Shown: one piece after another, positions 42,301-53,729 of the stretch
How the letters are laid out: every line of letters starts with the position of its first letter
How positions within the stretch are numbered: the stretch's first letter is position 1
Source of the DNA: Biomphalaria glabrata
Lineage: Eukaryota; Mollusca; Gastropoda; Planorbidae
DNA: 64,000 bases
NCBI RefSeq assembly: GCF_947242115.1
Contig: NC_074711.1
Coordinates: 41,445,265-41,509,264, forward strand
Direction of reading: 5' to 3'
Made by a program: the position numbers and the translations under genes
The notes under the pieces: model-generated
Database searches by the model: none
What the model was told of the DNA's origin: nothing
The model's input: only the letters and a program-made list of their open reading frames with translations

Positions 42301-42604
42301 TACAAAGAAAAATTGAACTTCTGCAAAGAACTGTGGTGGACTTTTTTTTTCTGTTCCATTATTATATTTCACTTTTTCAAAAATTGCGGTGAGCATCTTT
42401 ACAATTGTGTTGCCATGATAGTTTTTAAACTCTTAATATTCATCTTGTGTTTTGCAGAGCTGTCTACAGAGATCATTCAAAGCTGAAGTCTTTTCCTGCC
42501 CTGCATGTCGAGCTGAGCTTGACAAGTCTATGTCATTGAGCGCCAACAAAACTCTGACAGAGATTTTAAATAGTTTATTTCCAGGTTATGAAGTAGGAAG
42601 ATAA
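30396..42604 (+). CDS. UHRF1: E3 ubiquitin ligase UHRF1, complete, 17 coding exons
   Basis: UHRF1 is the nuclear reader that couples hemimethylated DNA and H3K9 methylation to H3 ubiquitination and DNMT1 recruitment. Exons: 30396-30548, 31881-32057, 35247-35312, 35426-35646, 35971-36183, 36367-36494, 36704-36890, 37099-37222, 37341-37448, 37591-37695, 38151-38257, 38779-38941, 39684-39821, 40924-41008, 41429-41589, 41929-42027, 42458-42604. All phases match; total 2382 bp, 793 aa, the same as the human protein. Ubl, residues 1 to about 76 ([29 protein letters not shown]). Tandem Tudor, about 133-290 ([26 protein letters not shown]). PHD, about 325-388 ([30 protein letters not shown]). SRA, about 424-640 ([57 protein letters not shown]). 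RING, C724, C727, C739, H741, C744, C747, C759, C762. Intron 2 holds a LINE. The full domain set suggests working maintenance methylation. Confidence 0.97.
30908..31192 (-). mobile_element. tRNA-headed SINE, reverse orientation
   Basis: On the minus strand it starts GACCTGCGGTGGCTGAGTGG (A box TGGCTGAGTGG). The B-box region is GGTTTGAATCC. The body has CATTAGTTTGGGAAAAGT and the end is CTGAAAGGGGACTTTACTTT. It lies in UHRF1 intron 1. Confidence 0.8.
32105..34672 (+). mobile_element. CR1/Jockey-like LINE, 5'-truncated and broken, in UHRF1 intron 2
   Basis: It is on the same strand as the host gene. Around 32430 the end of an endonuclease domain is visible ([31 protein letters not shown]). From 33160 the RT domain follows: [28 protein letters not shown], then [25 protein letters not shown] and the catalytic FADDC (about 33818). 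The post-RT region 33920-34580 is one long open stretch ([15 protein letters not shown]-like motif, [23 protein letters not shown]). Frame changes near 33325, 33590 and 33850 and several stops break the frame, so it is not active. The 3' tail (ATCATCTTCTTTTTTGAAGT, AACGTCTGTATT) recurs across the window. The clade is inferred from motifs only. Confidence 0.85.
39229..39480 (-). mobile_element. tRNA-headed SINE, reverse orientation
   Basis: Minus strand: GGGAAGCGCAGTGGCTGAGC (A box), GGTTTGAATCC (B box), body with GACATTAGTTGGGGAAAAGT and CATTATCTGCCCCATAGATC, end AAAGAGATACTTTACTTTT. It lies in the UHRF1 intron between exons 38779-38941 and 39684-39821. Confidence 0.8.
39868..40060. repeat. 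Dispersed repeat, relative of 10605-10800
   Basis: TTGTCTGTCTGGTAAAAAGT, CCGGCACCCAAACTCC, GATCAAGCTGAAATTTTGCA and TAATTATTTTGTTTGGTATC match the copies at 10605-10800 and, inverted, 49127-49420. It lies in a UHRF1 intron. Confidence 0.55.
40157..40250 (+). mobile_element. Weak tRNA-like SINE fragment
   Basis: CTAGCAGAGTGGAGGTTAGC has an A-box form, and GAGTTTAAATTCAGCTCG is a badly worn B box, followed by a C run and a T run. Only the head remains. Confidence 0.35.
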
Positions 42605-45600
42605 AATTAAAATACTTATAGGTATTATCAAAAATTAGAGAGCTCATGTTGTATACAATGTGCAAATGTTTACTACCAATTTTTTACCCCTAGAAAATTA
42701 CCTCAGTTAAGTTGGCCGAAATATATTCATTCCAAATGGTATTTTTAGAATTTATTTTATAATTTTTATTACTAATTGTTATTCTAAATGGTATTATAGA
42801 ATCAATTGAATAATTTTTATTTCTATGTAGTTGATGAAACATACACACAAAAATATTTTAAATGGTTTTGACGAGTGTATTGATTCAATTTTTTTTCCCT
42901 CATTAATTTCTATTTTAGATGTACTTTATTTTTTTATTGGCTAGCAGTTAGCTGTACATTTGTCTTGCATGGATATATAAACAAAAATATTTGCTTCTAC
43001 CTCTTGAGCCTCATGTGAGGTCATTTTCATAGACATTCTGTATTTTATTATCTGGACAATTAGTGATTCAGTTTTACAATCTAATAAAATCATGTCCACC
43101 CTATGCAAAGAAAATATGTGAGATTTTGGTTTTCACTGAATTAAATTTTTATTAAAATTGAACACTGTATACTGTTTATGAAATCTAGTTATTGTTTAGA
43201 ACAAAATAAATTTAACATTAATAATGTTATACCTATTCTAGATGCTATTTTATCAAAAAAAAATTTAATATTATGGTCAAAGTGTGATTGCACTATACAT
43301 ACTTAACATTGTTCTGTAGACCATCAGTCCATGTTGTAGTGTCTCTGAGACCATTTCCCCAGAGTAAGCTCTCCCCCCTAAGAACAAAACTATTTCTCAA
43401 TCTCATTTCAGAGCTACATTTTTATTTCATCTACTAAATAAGTTCAAATGTCAGCCATCGCTTTGATTTTCATTGTACGTTATCACCAGATGGGAAAGAT
43501 GTTTTAAATGTGCACAAATCAACTCTGTGTCTTGAATCTTAAAACTGATGAAATAAGTGAATACATTCTTGCTCTCAATAGATGGTATTCAATCGCAGTA
43601 TTGAATCAGAAGTTGCAATTGCAGCTAAAGTAGGTTTTGGCTGGTACTAATGATGACCTCATTATTATGCTTTATTGATCACTGACTGTTTCATTGACAT
43701 TTTTTTTTTAAATGATTTTTGATAAACAGAAAGTTGTTCATCTTATTATGTCACAGAAGTTACTGTCTAGATTGCTGTCAAAGTCTGTAGAGTGCATTGA
43801 AATGTTGGTGTTTTATTATTGTGATTGTAACTCCACTATTTTTTTATTTTTTTTTACGAAATACTGTATCAAGTTTGAAGATAATGTACATAGATATATT
43901 TTTGTATGGGCAGCATTTTTGTGTCAATATCTACTAACACAAGTACTTCCAATCTTTGAATGGAATAAAATGTCTTTATTGTTTGAATTATTAAATGAAA
44001 TCAACATAGGCTAAGATGACCAGAGTAATGCTTCTCGTCCTCAACATATCACTCGGGAAACAGTCGTTAGACTAGCTGATTAGGCCAAAAGGGAGAAAGC
44101 CCCAATAAGCATGTCAAGTCACTATCCACTCACCATTCCAAAAGGAGACTTTTTTATGGTGTACACCTGCATGGCTGATGTAGTACAGACAAGAAATATG
44201 GGGGAGTCTTGGGATATGAGCCATCAGTAATAGGTCAGTTTACATCTGTTTGAATCTATCCCAGACAGAATAGCTTAGACACCCCTAAGGAGATTGGTTT
44301 CCATGTGCCTAAAGGTCCAAGAGTCTTTGACTAAGGACAATGACAAAGAAGAAGAATGCTTAGTAATGTCTGTAACTTTACTGTAACAGTAGAGAGAGAG
44401 AGAGATTCATTTGATTCAGAACCTTTCCCTTCAATGATTCATTTTCAAAAGCATCATTGTTAAAGAGAAAGTTGAACACAAATTTAATCAAATTCTGACT
44501 ATTGATTACTCATGCTTTTTTTTTTTTTTTTTTAATTACAATTTTTACCAGCTAAAAATTTATTTTTTTTTTGTTAATGTTTATTAACCAAACACTTTGC
44601 TTTGTACTGAAGAGAATTTCCTGACAAGGTTTTTAAAATTTTATTTTCTGGAGAGTTCAGTTCAGTTGTATTAATTTAATATTGCGTCAAGTATTTGTAT
44701 TACAATCAAGAGAACTAAGTCTTGAACATGCTGTTAGTATTTTAGCTTATCAAGATGTAGTCATGTCTATTTGAATTACATTCGCCTTTCAATTCAGTGA
44801 ATTGACATTCTGTTGTTTTCTTGTCATTGTTGTAGAACAGAAAGTGTCACTGTGGCAGGAAACTGGGTTTTTTTTTTAATGTGATTTGAAGATGTCAGGG
44901 ACAGCAGGCCACACTTGATTCAGTGTAGTTTTTACATAGCATTGAATGTCCTCGCCTCATTCCAACTTTATGTATGCATCATTGTGTGCTTGTACAACTT
45001 GATTAGACCTAACATTGATGTACAGATTTGAATTGTGTACTGCCATTGAAGGAAGAAGAAGCTTCTCACTGGGACACAGTACATTATTTTGTTTTTGCTT
45101 TTATACTGTAAATACAACTATTTTTTTTTTCAATAACTTTTTGTTCATTTTGTTTTCATCTTGACACTCGTGTTTAAAATCATAATCCAAAAGTATTAAT
45201 TTGGAATTAGAAAATATTTTGTCATAATTTAGAAATATTCCAGAAATCGATCAAAAGGGAAGGAACTCAAGCTAGAAAGTAGTATTCAGTTGGCGTAAAG
45301 TTTGTATTTTTGTGTTAGGACGTATTTGGAAATAAATAAATAAAACAAAAGACCTTTACATGACAGAACTAGGAAAAGAAGAAAATTGAAATGTAAATCA
45401 TAGGTCTGAAATATCAAACCTTTTTGTGTTGTGGGAATAATTTCCAAGTTCTGCCTGTATTAATTAAAGGGCGTCGTCTTTCTGTACATCCTACTTTACA
45501 AATTCCTACCAATTGTTACGCCATATCACTGGTTTCTGAGATCCATGGAGTGAGGACAACCACTTTAAAATTCTAAGTTTGATCATTTTATCTATGTGGA

Positions 45601-45639
45601 CAAGGTGAGCTTTCTAAGTTCATGTTATTCTGTTGGGGA
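42605..45639. other. Downstream of UHRF1: 3' untranslated region and AT-rich DNA
   Basis: AATAAA occurs at about 43082 and 43200, among others, so the UHRF1 transcript may end there. A less AT-rich segment at about 44010-44370 (with TGACAAAGAAGAAGAATGC at its end) looks like a transposon remnant but has no recognisable domain. No exon is seen. Confidence 0.5.
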
Positions 45640-45840
45640 CAGTTTGTGTGGAAACACAAACTCAAAATTGGCCTCCAAAGTGGTCCACCCAGGCAGGTTT
45701 CAATATTTTCAAAAAATAAGAATGAAATTCTATCAGATGCAAATGACAAGAATTGAGAAAGAAGGTTGATGATCTTGTGTGGCGCCCCAACGGTCCAGCA
45801 GACCAATGGATAGGTGAATTTGAATGTGAACCTGGCCTAA
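45640..45840 (-). repeat. Dispersed repeat, copy of 60013-60240
   Basis: Minus strand: GGCCAGGTTCACATTCAAAT, CACCTATCCATTGGTCTGCT, CCGTTGGGGCGCCACACAAG, CTGCCTGGGTGGACCACTTT, TTGAGTTTGTGTTTCCACAC. The same blocks in the same order occur on the plus strand at 60013-60240. Its short open stretches are part of the repeat, not a gene. Confidence 0.8.
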
Positions 45841-46441
45841 CTGATGTCATATAATAATTATCTAATTGTTTTGTAAAGTGTCAAACTCTTATTTAAAACC
45901 TCAAGGGAAAAAAAAACAATATTTCCTTACAAACATATATTTCCTTTTTTTTTTCTTTAGATCAGTGACCTGCCCCGGGTAGACTGCGCTGCAGTACATG
46001 CGATAATATGAAAAACTATTTATTAATTGTTTCTTTAAATTGTTCCATTTATATGCATAAGAAATGTATTTTTTCTCTTAAAAAAAAAAGTAACCTTTTT
46101 TTCTTTGTAAATGTGGTAGTTGGTATGATAGAACTTGCTAAACTTTGCAATACATTTGTAAAAAAAAAAAAAATTATTTAAAAGCGTTTGCAAAAATGTG
46201 TTTAAAATATGGTAAATAGTCATCTCCCTTAATAAATAACCTCCCGTGTCTGTTACTATTAATAGTGAATAGTTCTAAAAATAGTTTTTCGAGAACTAAA
46301 CTGGAGGGACAGATAGACAGACCACACAAAACTAATAGCGTCTGTTCCCCTTTCGGGGGGGGGGGGGGGGCGCCACTAAAATTGATGAAACTTAATGTTT
46401 TTTTTTCCCTTCCTGTGACGAAGGCCTCCATTTCTCTATGA

Positions 46442-46634
46442 CAGTGTTTCCCAAACTGTGTTTTATGGAACCCAAGTGTTCCGCGAGTCCCGAATAGGTG
46501 TTACACGAACTACTGGACTAATTAACTAGTAGTCCACCACGTGACTTCATCTAATCTCTCTAACAACAACTCAAGTGTGTGCCGCTCCCCGAATGTGCAA
46601 AGTGTTGGTGAAGGAAAACGTTTGGGAAATATTG
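46442..46634. mobile_element. hAT-like MITE
   Basis: The left end CAGTGTTTCCCAAACTGTG and the right end CGTTTGGGAAATATTG are inverted repeats of the CAGTGTTTCCCAAAC type found in many animal hAT MITEs. The flanks CTCTATGA and CTCAACGA agree at 6 of 8 bases, as an old 8-bp duplication would. Confidence 0.6.
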
Positions 46635-47360
46635 CTCAACGATTATAACTATTTGACATATCGATATGTCTAGCAAGGACCGGATACAAAAATCGAAGTA
46701 AGATATTGAAGCTTCTACCTAGTGACCGCCTCAATTCCCAAAGATGTGAACACAATGAACGTCTATCTTTCCAATAATATTTTTTTTTACAGCTTTTTAA
46801 TTTCTGTTTGACACTCAAACTCACACAGTTGTCTGCAATGTTTTGTGGGGGGAACAATTGAAATAATTGGGTATCGATTACATAGGCCAGGCACGAATCC
46901 AAATGTAATTAGCAGTTGACGTGCAGCGTTTTAATAATAGGATTTGTCCACGACTTGAAATGTTTTAAAGTACTGTTGTTGTTGTTTATACCACGCGCAA
47001 CACAAGGCAACACAGAGATGTTTGATATAATCAGTCTCTGCGCATGTCACTTTAAAATCAATTTACAGATAGAAAGATAGTCATTTCTTCCATTACAAAA
47101 CGAACTAATTGAATCGTATCAAATACACACACAGCTGTAAACGTCACCCGGATCACTTAGTGAGCACAAACCGGGAATCCCCAAATACAAGTAAAAAAAT
47201 ATATAAATACTTTTTTTTAAAAATCTTATGTAAGAGAAAGAACCCCACACTTACAACTATATTGTCAATAATGTATAATTTATTACCCTTTTTCGATAAA
47301 CACAGTAATTAATTACAAATAATTAATTAACTAATGGTTAATTTTTTTTTATTCATGTAC
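46635..47360. other. No feature seen
   Basis: AT-rich DNA with a few more GC-balanced stretches. Short open stretches on both strands have no recognisable domain or splice context. Confidence 0.5.
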
Positions 47361-49126
47361 TAGCCGGACATTATCCGCGGCCTGCGGGCCTTAGTTGGTG
47401 TACTATTAATCTAGTGGATTGGATTTATATATATGTCAAACTAAGTCACTAAGATAATGGTCCTTTCAAGTTTTTCTCTTTCGCCACGAAAATAAAAGTA
47501 GTTTTTTCGAAAATGGGTTTACCCGTTAAGCCGATACATTCATATCTATTAAAAACGAAAGAAGCGTGAGATGTATGAAATATCAAGTACAATTAAAACG
47601 GGTTTACCCGATTTGTTAAAATAAATGGGACTATAAAGTACGTCAGGATGTCTTAATTCGCAGATATAAGGAACATATTTATGTACAAATGCTTTTGAAA
47701 CACAAATTTGAAGATTAATTTTATTAAATAATGAATTCATCGACTATATGTTGTAATTTTCATGTGTCAAAGTAAAAAAACTATCTGGGTATCCTTTCGA
47801 TCTTATTTCATGTAAACATAACCTAGATCCATGAAATACTAATACTTTCATAGAGTTGGGCTACTTTTTTTTTTTTTTTTGAGGGTCTTAAGTTTGTTTT
47901 AGGGCTACTATACATACGTTACGGTTACAGTTAGTACCCAAGGAACATTTATGCCAAGTTTTTTCAAGATTTTGATTTCTGTGCGTAACATACATACATA
48001 GCCTACATACGCCTTACTTTCTGCTTTATATTATAGACTAGCCATATGTTACCCGCGGGTCTTAATTTGCGTATCACTGTTGATGTTGTCACTGAGAGTG
48101 CTTTGTAAACAATTAAATGAAAAAATAATTTTATAAGTAAAGCGAATGCGGAATGCGTGAATGTAAAATTAGTATGAATGGAGCTATCAAAATAGCTAAT
48201 CGACTTAAATTCATTTTTCAAATAAAAACATTTGATTGTAGGCCTACATATATTTGATTAAAATTTTAAATGAATAGACTTAATTTTGTATGCTCATGTG
48301 TTAAAGTATAAAGTAGATCTTGAGTTAGACATAGATCTAGACTAATCTTCGATAGAGTTCATTCTGCACGTGCGTGAAGGCTTCGCTCTGCGCATGCGTT
48401 ACCTTTTTTTTTTATTAGATTACGCGATTCATGAATGAAACTATTTGAATATACCTCAACACGGCTTCGCAGCTTTATCTAACGAATGTATGAAAATTGC
48501 TTTAGAAAAACAAATTTGAATGTTAATTTGATTAAAATATGAAATAATGGACTATAATTAGTATGTTTATGTGTTTAATTATAAAACTATCTTTGCGAAG
48601 AGAAGTTCTATCATCTTATAGTTGAATTAGAGTTTTAGACATAGGAATAGAGAGATGTGTAACATTTCGGGTAATGTCTAATGACAGAATGTACGTCGGG
48701 AATTCTAAATTCGCAGTTATAAGGAACAAATTTATGTAAAAATGCTTTTGAAACACAAATTTGAAGGTTAATTTTATTTAATAATGAACTCAATAGACTA
48801 TATTTCGTATTTTCATGTGTCAAAGTAAAAAACTATCTGCGCAAAGTGTGGATCTAGATCCTTTCGATCTTTTCTGATGTAAACATGGCCTAGATCGATC
48901 GTTATAATTCTTTCATAGAGTTGGTCAACTTTTTTTTTTTTTTTTGAGGGTCTTAAGTTTGTTTTAGGGCTACAATACATACACTACGGTCTAAGTTAGT
49001 ACTCAAGGAACATTTACGCCAAGTTTTATCAAGATTGGTCAAACTCTTTTGATTTTTGTTCGGCACATACATACATACATGCATACATACATACGCCTTA
49101 CTTTCTACTTTATAATATAGATTGTT
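47361..49126 (+). repeat. Two head-to-tail copies of an unclassified dispersed repeat
   Basis: Copy 1 starts TAGCCGGACATTATCCGCGG (47362) and ends CATACATACATAGCCTACATACGCC...ATTATAGAC. Copy 2 starts directly after, at about 48041 (TAGCCATATGTTACCCGCGG), and ends CATACATACGCCTTACTTTC...AATATAGAT at about 49125. The interiors share AAACACAAATTTGAAG, TTTTCATGTGTCAAAGT, TTGAGGGTCTTAAGTTTG and AAGGAACATTTA. A third copy lies inverted at 52020-52400. Class unknown. Confidence 0.65.
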
Positions 49127-49420
49127 AGGTACAATAAATGATTGTTGAAAGTTTCAACTTGATCCGAGAATGGGTGTTGGAGAAATAATTGAAGGAGACA
49201 AACCCGACACATACAGAAAGATTAATTTCCCTTGTTGGTATCAAACAAAATAATTAATAATTAGTATTTAATTTACTTGTTGCTTTTTTTTTTTTTTAAT
49301 TTAATAATGTTTTGTTAGGTGCCGTACAATAAATATTTGTGCAAAGTTACAACTTGATCGAGAATGGGTATCGCGTTAAAACGTTTTACCTGACAGACAG
49401 CGAGTGATTTAAGCTTTGTC
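49127..49420 (-). repeat. Two worn copies of the 10605-type repeat, inverted
   Basis: AACTTGATCCGAGAATGGGT, GACAAACCCGACACATACAG and CCCTTGTTGGTATCAAACAA, then AACTTGATCGAGAATGGGTA at 49350, match the inverted form of the repeat at 10605-10800 and 39868-40060. Confidence 0.5.
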
Positions 49421-49589
49421 AAAAATATGTTCAAGAATCAACTCGACCTAGTCAGTTTTACTCTCAGAGTTGTTAGTGAAGACAGCTTATTTCTAATTGA
49501 ATCATTGTAATTAGAGAAGCCTTTCTCTCTATTACTTTTTGCCCGATGTGGCTATTAGCTAAGTGTCATCACAAGTCCTGAACGCTCAC

Positions 49590-50310
49590 CAAACTGACCT
49601 ATTCAAGCATCTTTTAATTAAACACTTTGAAACAACCCTTACCAAATTGATTAATTCAAGCTCCTTTGAAACAACCTTCACCAAACTGACCAATTCAAGC
49701 ACCTTTGAAACAACCCCCACCAAATTGACCTATTCAAGGATCGGTCAATTAAACCCTTTGAAACAACAGTCACTAAACTGACCTATTCAAGGACTTTGAA
49801 ACAGCCCTCACCTAACTGACCAATTCAAGAATCGGTCAATTAAACCCTTTGAAACAACCATCACCAAACTGACCTATTCAAACATCTTTTAATGAAACAC
49901 TTTGAAACAACCCTCACCAAACTGACCAATTCAAACATCTTTTAATTAAACACATTGAAACAACCCCTCACCTAACTGACCAATTCAAGCACCTTTGAAA
50001 CAACCCCCACCAAACTGACCTATTCAAGGATCGGTCAATTAAACCATTTGAAACAACTATGACCAAACTGACCTATTCAAACATTTTTTAATTAAACACT
50101 TTGAAACAACCCTCACCAAACTGACCTATTCAAGCACCTTTGAAACAACCCTCACCAAACTGACCTATTCAAGCACCTTTGAAATAACCCTCACCAAATT
50201 GACAAATTCAAGCACCTTTGAAACAACCCTCACCAAACTGACCAATTCAAGCATCTTTTAATGAAACACTTTGAAACAAACCTCACCAATTTGACCTATG
50301 ATTCAAGCAT
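49590..50310. repeat. Minisatellite with 39-bp and about 53-bp forms
   Basis: The short unit contains TTTGAAACAACCCTCACCAA, ACTGACCTATTCAAG and CACC. The long unit has an extra TCTTTTAATTAAACA or TCGGTCAATTAAACC block. Short and long forms alternate without a fixed order. Open frames across it reflect the repeat only. Confidence 0.9.
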
Positions 50311-50344
50311 CGTCAGATTTTCTGAACGAACAACTAGCTTCTAA

Positions 50345-51345
50345 ACTAGACAACAGTCTTGAGGTCACTCGCAGTTGTGGGGTCCACTCATCTGGAGGAA
50401 TGGGTTCCCCTAACACCACAGTTTAGACAACAGTTTTGAGGTCACTGGCAGTTGTGGTCCACTCATCTGTTTAGACAACAGTCTTGAGGTCACTGGCAGT
50501 TGTGGTCCACTCATCTAGAGGAATGGGTTCCCCTTACACGACAGTTTAGACAACATTCTTGAGGTAACTTGCAGTTGGGGTCCACTCATCTAGAGGAATG
50601 GGTTCCCCTAACACGACAGTTTAGACAACAGTTTTGAGGTCAATGGCAGTTGTGGTCCACTCATCTAGAGGAATGGGTTCCCCTAACACGACAGTTTAGA
50701 CAACAGTCTTGAGGTAACTTGCAGTTGGAATCCACTCATCTAGAGGAATGGGTTCCCCTAACACGACAGTTTAGACAACAGTCTAGAGGTCACTCGCTGT
50801 TGGGGTCCACTCATCTGGAGGAATGGGTTCCCCTAACACCACAGTTTAGACAACAGTTTTGAGGTCACTGGCAGTTGTGGTCCACTCATCTGTTTAGACA
50901 ACAGTCTTGAGGTCACTGGCAGTTGTGGTCCACTCATCTAGAGGAATGGGTTCCCCTTACACGACAGTTTAGACAACAGTCTTGAGGTAACTTGCAGTTG
51001 GGGTCCACTCATCTAGAGGAATGGGTTCCCCTAACACGACAGTTTAGATAACAGTCTTTAGGTCAATGGCAGTTGTGGTCCACTCATCTAGAGGAATGGG
51101 TTCCCCTAACACGACAGTTTAGATAACAGTCTTGAGGTAACTTGCAGTTGGGGTCCACTCATCTAGAGGAATGGGTTCCCCTAACACGACAGTTTAGACA
51201 ACAGTCTAGAGGTCACTCGCTGTTGGGGTCCACTCATCTGGAGGAATGGGTTCCCCTAACACGACAGTTTAGACAACAATCTTGAGGTCACTCGCTGTTG
51301 GGATCCACTCATCTGGAGGAATGGGTTCCCCTAACACCACAGTTT
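50345..51345. repeat. About 75-bp minisatellite with 423-bp higher-order repeat
   Basis: The unit contains CAGTTTAGACAACAGTCTTG, AGGTCACTGGCAGTTGTGG, TCCACTCATCTAGAGGAATG and GGTTCCCCTAACACGACAG. A short unit lacking the GAGGAATGGGTTCCCC part (junction CATCTGTTTAGACAAC) occurs at 50467 and again at 50890, 423 bp apart. This shows a duplicated block of one short plus about five full units. It starts about 35 bp after the previous, unrelated array. Confidence 0.92.
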
Positions 51346-53558
51346 AACTTTCTGTCCGTACTAGTCTCAGTTATGTCCCTTATTCCACAGATTGTCCCTT
51401 CCCCTGCTGTAAGTAAGCAATTATTTTCCCCATTCCCATACGTTCCCTCTCCCTCTCTCTCCCTTATAACAGGAGATCGCAGGCTCGCTGATCGACCGTG
51501 ACCCAACATCTCGTGTATCTGGGGGAGATGGTGGTAGCAAAGGCTGGGGCCAGTTTTGCCTTTACATTAAAACGCCAGACTCGAAAGTTTTAACAATTTG
51601 AGTGCCGATCTTAATGTCCGGTTTCCATTGTGAACATTTATTCAGGTTTTTCTTTGCAAGGGAGGTAAATCATGACATGTTTCACAGCAGACGTCAATGT
51701 TTTTTTACGGCACATATAGGCAAGTAATTATTGTGGTTTTAGAGTTTGTCTCGTCTTGGTTATAACATGAAACAAAGTCTATATTTCTACTTTTACATGT
51801 GCTACTTAAGGTCGAAATTCTTAAAGTCTGTTTTCTATATTTACAGAAATATATGAACTTGTTTTTTTCCCCTATTGGTCATTGAACAAGGGAGGCTAAT
51901 CCAGTTTTTCCAGTTTTTAAAGTTTTAAAAAACAATGTTGCGTTTTTACCACAAATTTTGAATCATTCTAAGATTGAAGTAGTCGTCAATTAGACCACAA
52001 ACATACTCTATACATTTATAACATATACAAGTAGAATGTATGGAGTATGCATGTCACGCATAAAAATAAAACCAGTTTGACCAATCTTTATAAAACAAAG
52101 TGGCATACATGTTCCTTAGATTAAGGCGGAGACCTTAAAGTGTACATTTAATGTCCCTCCCACAATCGGGAAGCCCTAAAAAATAAAATAATACCTAAAT
52201 TTAGCTCTATGAAAGAACAAAGATTTTAAACCAATAGGGTAAACACAGTATTTTATATTTACATGAATATGTCGGCTGAACTGGTAGGCCTACACTGAAT
52301 TTCACACTCGACTTTTTCATGTTTGACATAGTTCTAAATCTATCCAGTAAATCAGTAATCAAAGACCTGCAGGCAAAGGGTCATATCCGGCTAGTACCAT
52401 ATATTTATATCATAGACTTATATGTATTATATCTAGACTGGACAAGGAGATCTTTTGACACTATAATAAATGTCCTGAATTTTTTTTGTAAAAGTTGAAA
52501 CAAGGCGTTGTTTTGTAATGTAATTATGAGAAGTAAAGTTTTTTTTTCAACCCTAACCTATGTAACAAATAATTTATTGTTTAGATCTAGATCTAGTAAT
52601 TAAACATCAAAAATAAGAGTACTCTCGTCTCATAATTATTATTTTGCAATTTTTATAAACATAATCTAGAAAGATCTTGGTAATCAATCTATTTAAATGT
52701 ACATAAGATGATTAAAATTTCAATCTAGGATTTTTGAAACATTATCTTAATGGAAACTAACAGGAAATGGCTTTCTTTCATATATTTGCGTGAATTAATA
52801 GCCCATACTAAAGAAAATCCGAGAAATGATTTTGCATTATTTCTAAACTTTGAAAACTAAAGATCATTACAGAAAACATTGATTGGGGCGACTTCCATTA
52901 CAGCTTGTAAAAGAGTTATGTACATAAAATTCCACATATATAGGTATGTGAATCGATTTATCGCGGATAAGAATTTGTTTCCGATTTCCTGTCTAAATAA
53001 GATATATATATAAGTCTTATACTATATAAGTATATATTATTTATATATAAGTCTATGATTTATATACAACGAGAAGTATAGAGAAACAAATGTCACATTG
53101 GTATGTTCATTGATGACCAGATTTTCCCTTTAAAACTTAAAAGTCCAAACCTTCTAGCTGTGGAGAGGTACACCATGAACAACACGCAGTACAGTTGAGC
53201 CTCTACTACATAACTGTATAGTAATTAGTAGTAGTAGTATCATTTGAGTTCACATCTTCCTTTTTATCATATCTTTACCAGTCCCTTCCGTCCTATCCCA
53301 TTAAAGAACAGTTGTTATGTTTAGTTCTTCACTTATTATGTGACTGTACGTCTGTGTTATACCTGTGTTATACCTCTGTTATACCTTAATTACCTTTTTG
53401 TTTTTATTTGGGTGCTCAGGGATGGAGTAACAGAACCATTCTAGAAGAAGTTTTTCATCAAATATATTCACTTTTTTTTTTTTACATCCCTTGTATTTTG
53501 ACAGCCAGTTCATTCTAATCACGTGATACATTCTGTACAATTGGTATCCAGTATAGCA
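51346..53558. other. Gene-free region with an inverted dispersed-repeat copy (52020-52400)
   Basis: 52020-52400 read inverted gives TAGCCGGATATGACCC, CCTGCAGGTC, AAGGAACATGTATGCC and AAAGATTGGTCAAACT, so it is a third copy of the repeat at 47361-49126. The rest is AT-rich with no exon seen. A short TA-rich palindromic stretch lies near 52995-53050. Confidence 0.5.
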
Positions 53559-53729
53559 GAGGTGGACTTAGGGGGTGGCCAGCTGGGCAAACGCCCTAGG
53601 CCCCGCGCTTTAGGAGGGCCCCGCAATATGCAGTCTCTTTTGTCACCTTCAAACCATCGTACCAATCTTCGTGATCCCGATTAGACACTCGTCTAGGGCC
53701 CACCGCACCTCTAAAACCGCCACTAAGTA
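53559..53729. mobile_element. Degenerate hAT-like MITE
   Basis: The left end AGAGGTGGACTTAGGGGG and the inverted right end AGTGGCGGTTTTAGAGG are imperfect inverted repeats of the CAGTGGCGGA type. The GC-rich interior (GGGCAAACGCCCTAGGCCCC) stands out from the AT-rich surroundings. The target duplication is not clear. Confidence 0.5.

Noticed and set aside
45588-45850. Small minus-strand gene candidates
   Set aside because: The sequence is a dispersed repeat with a second copy at 60013-60240.
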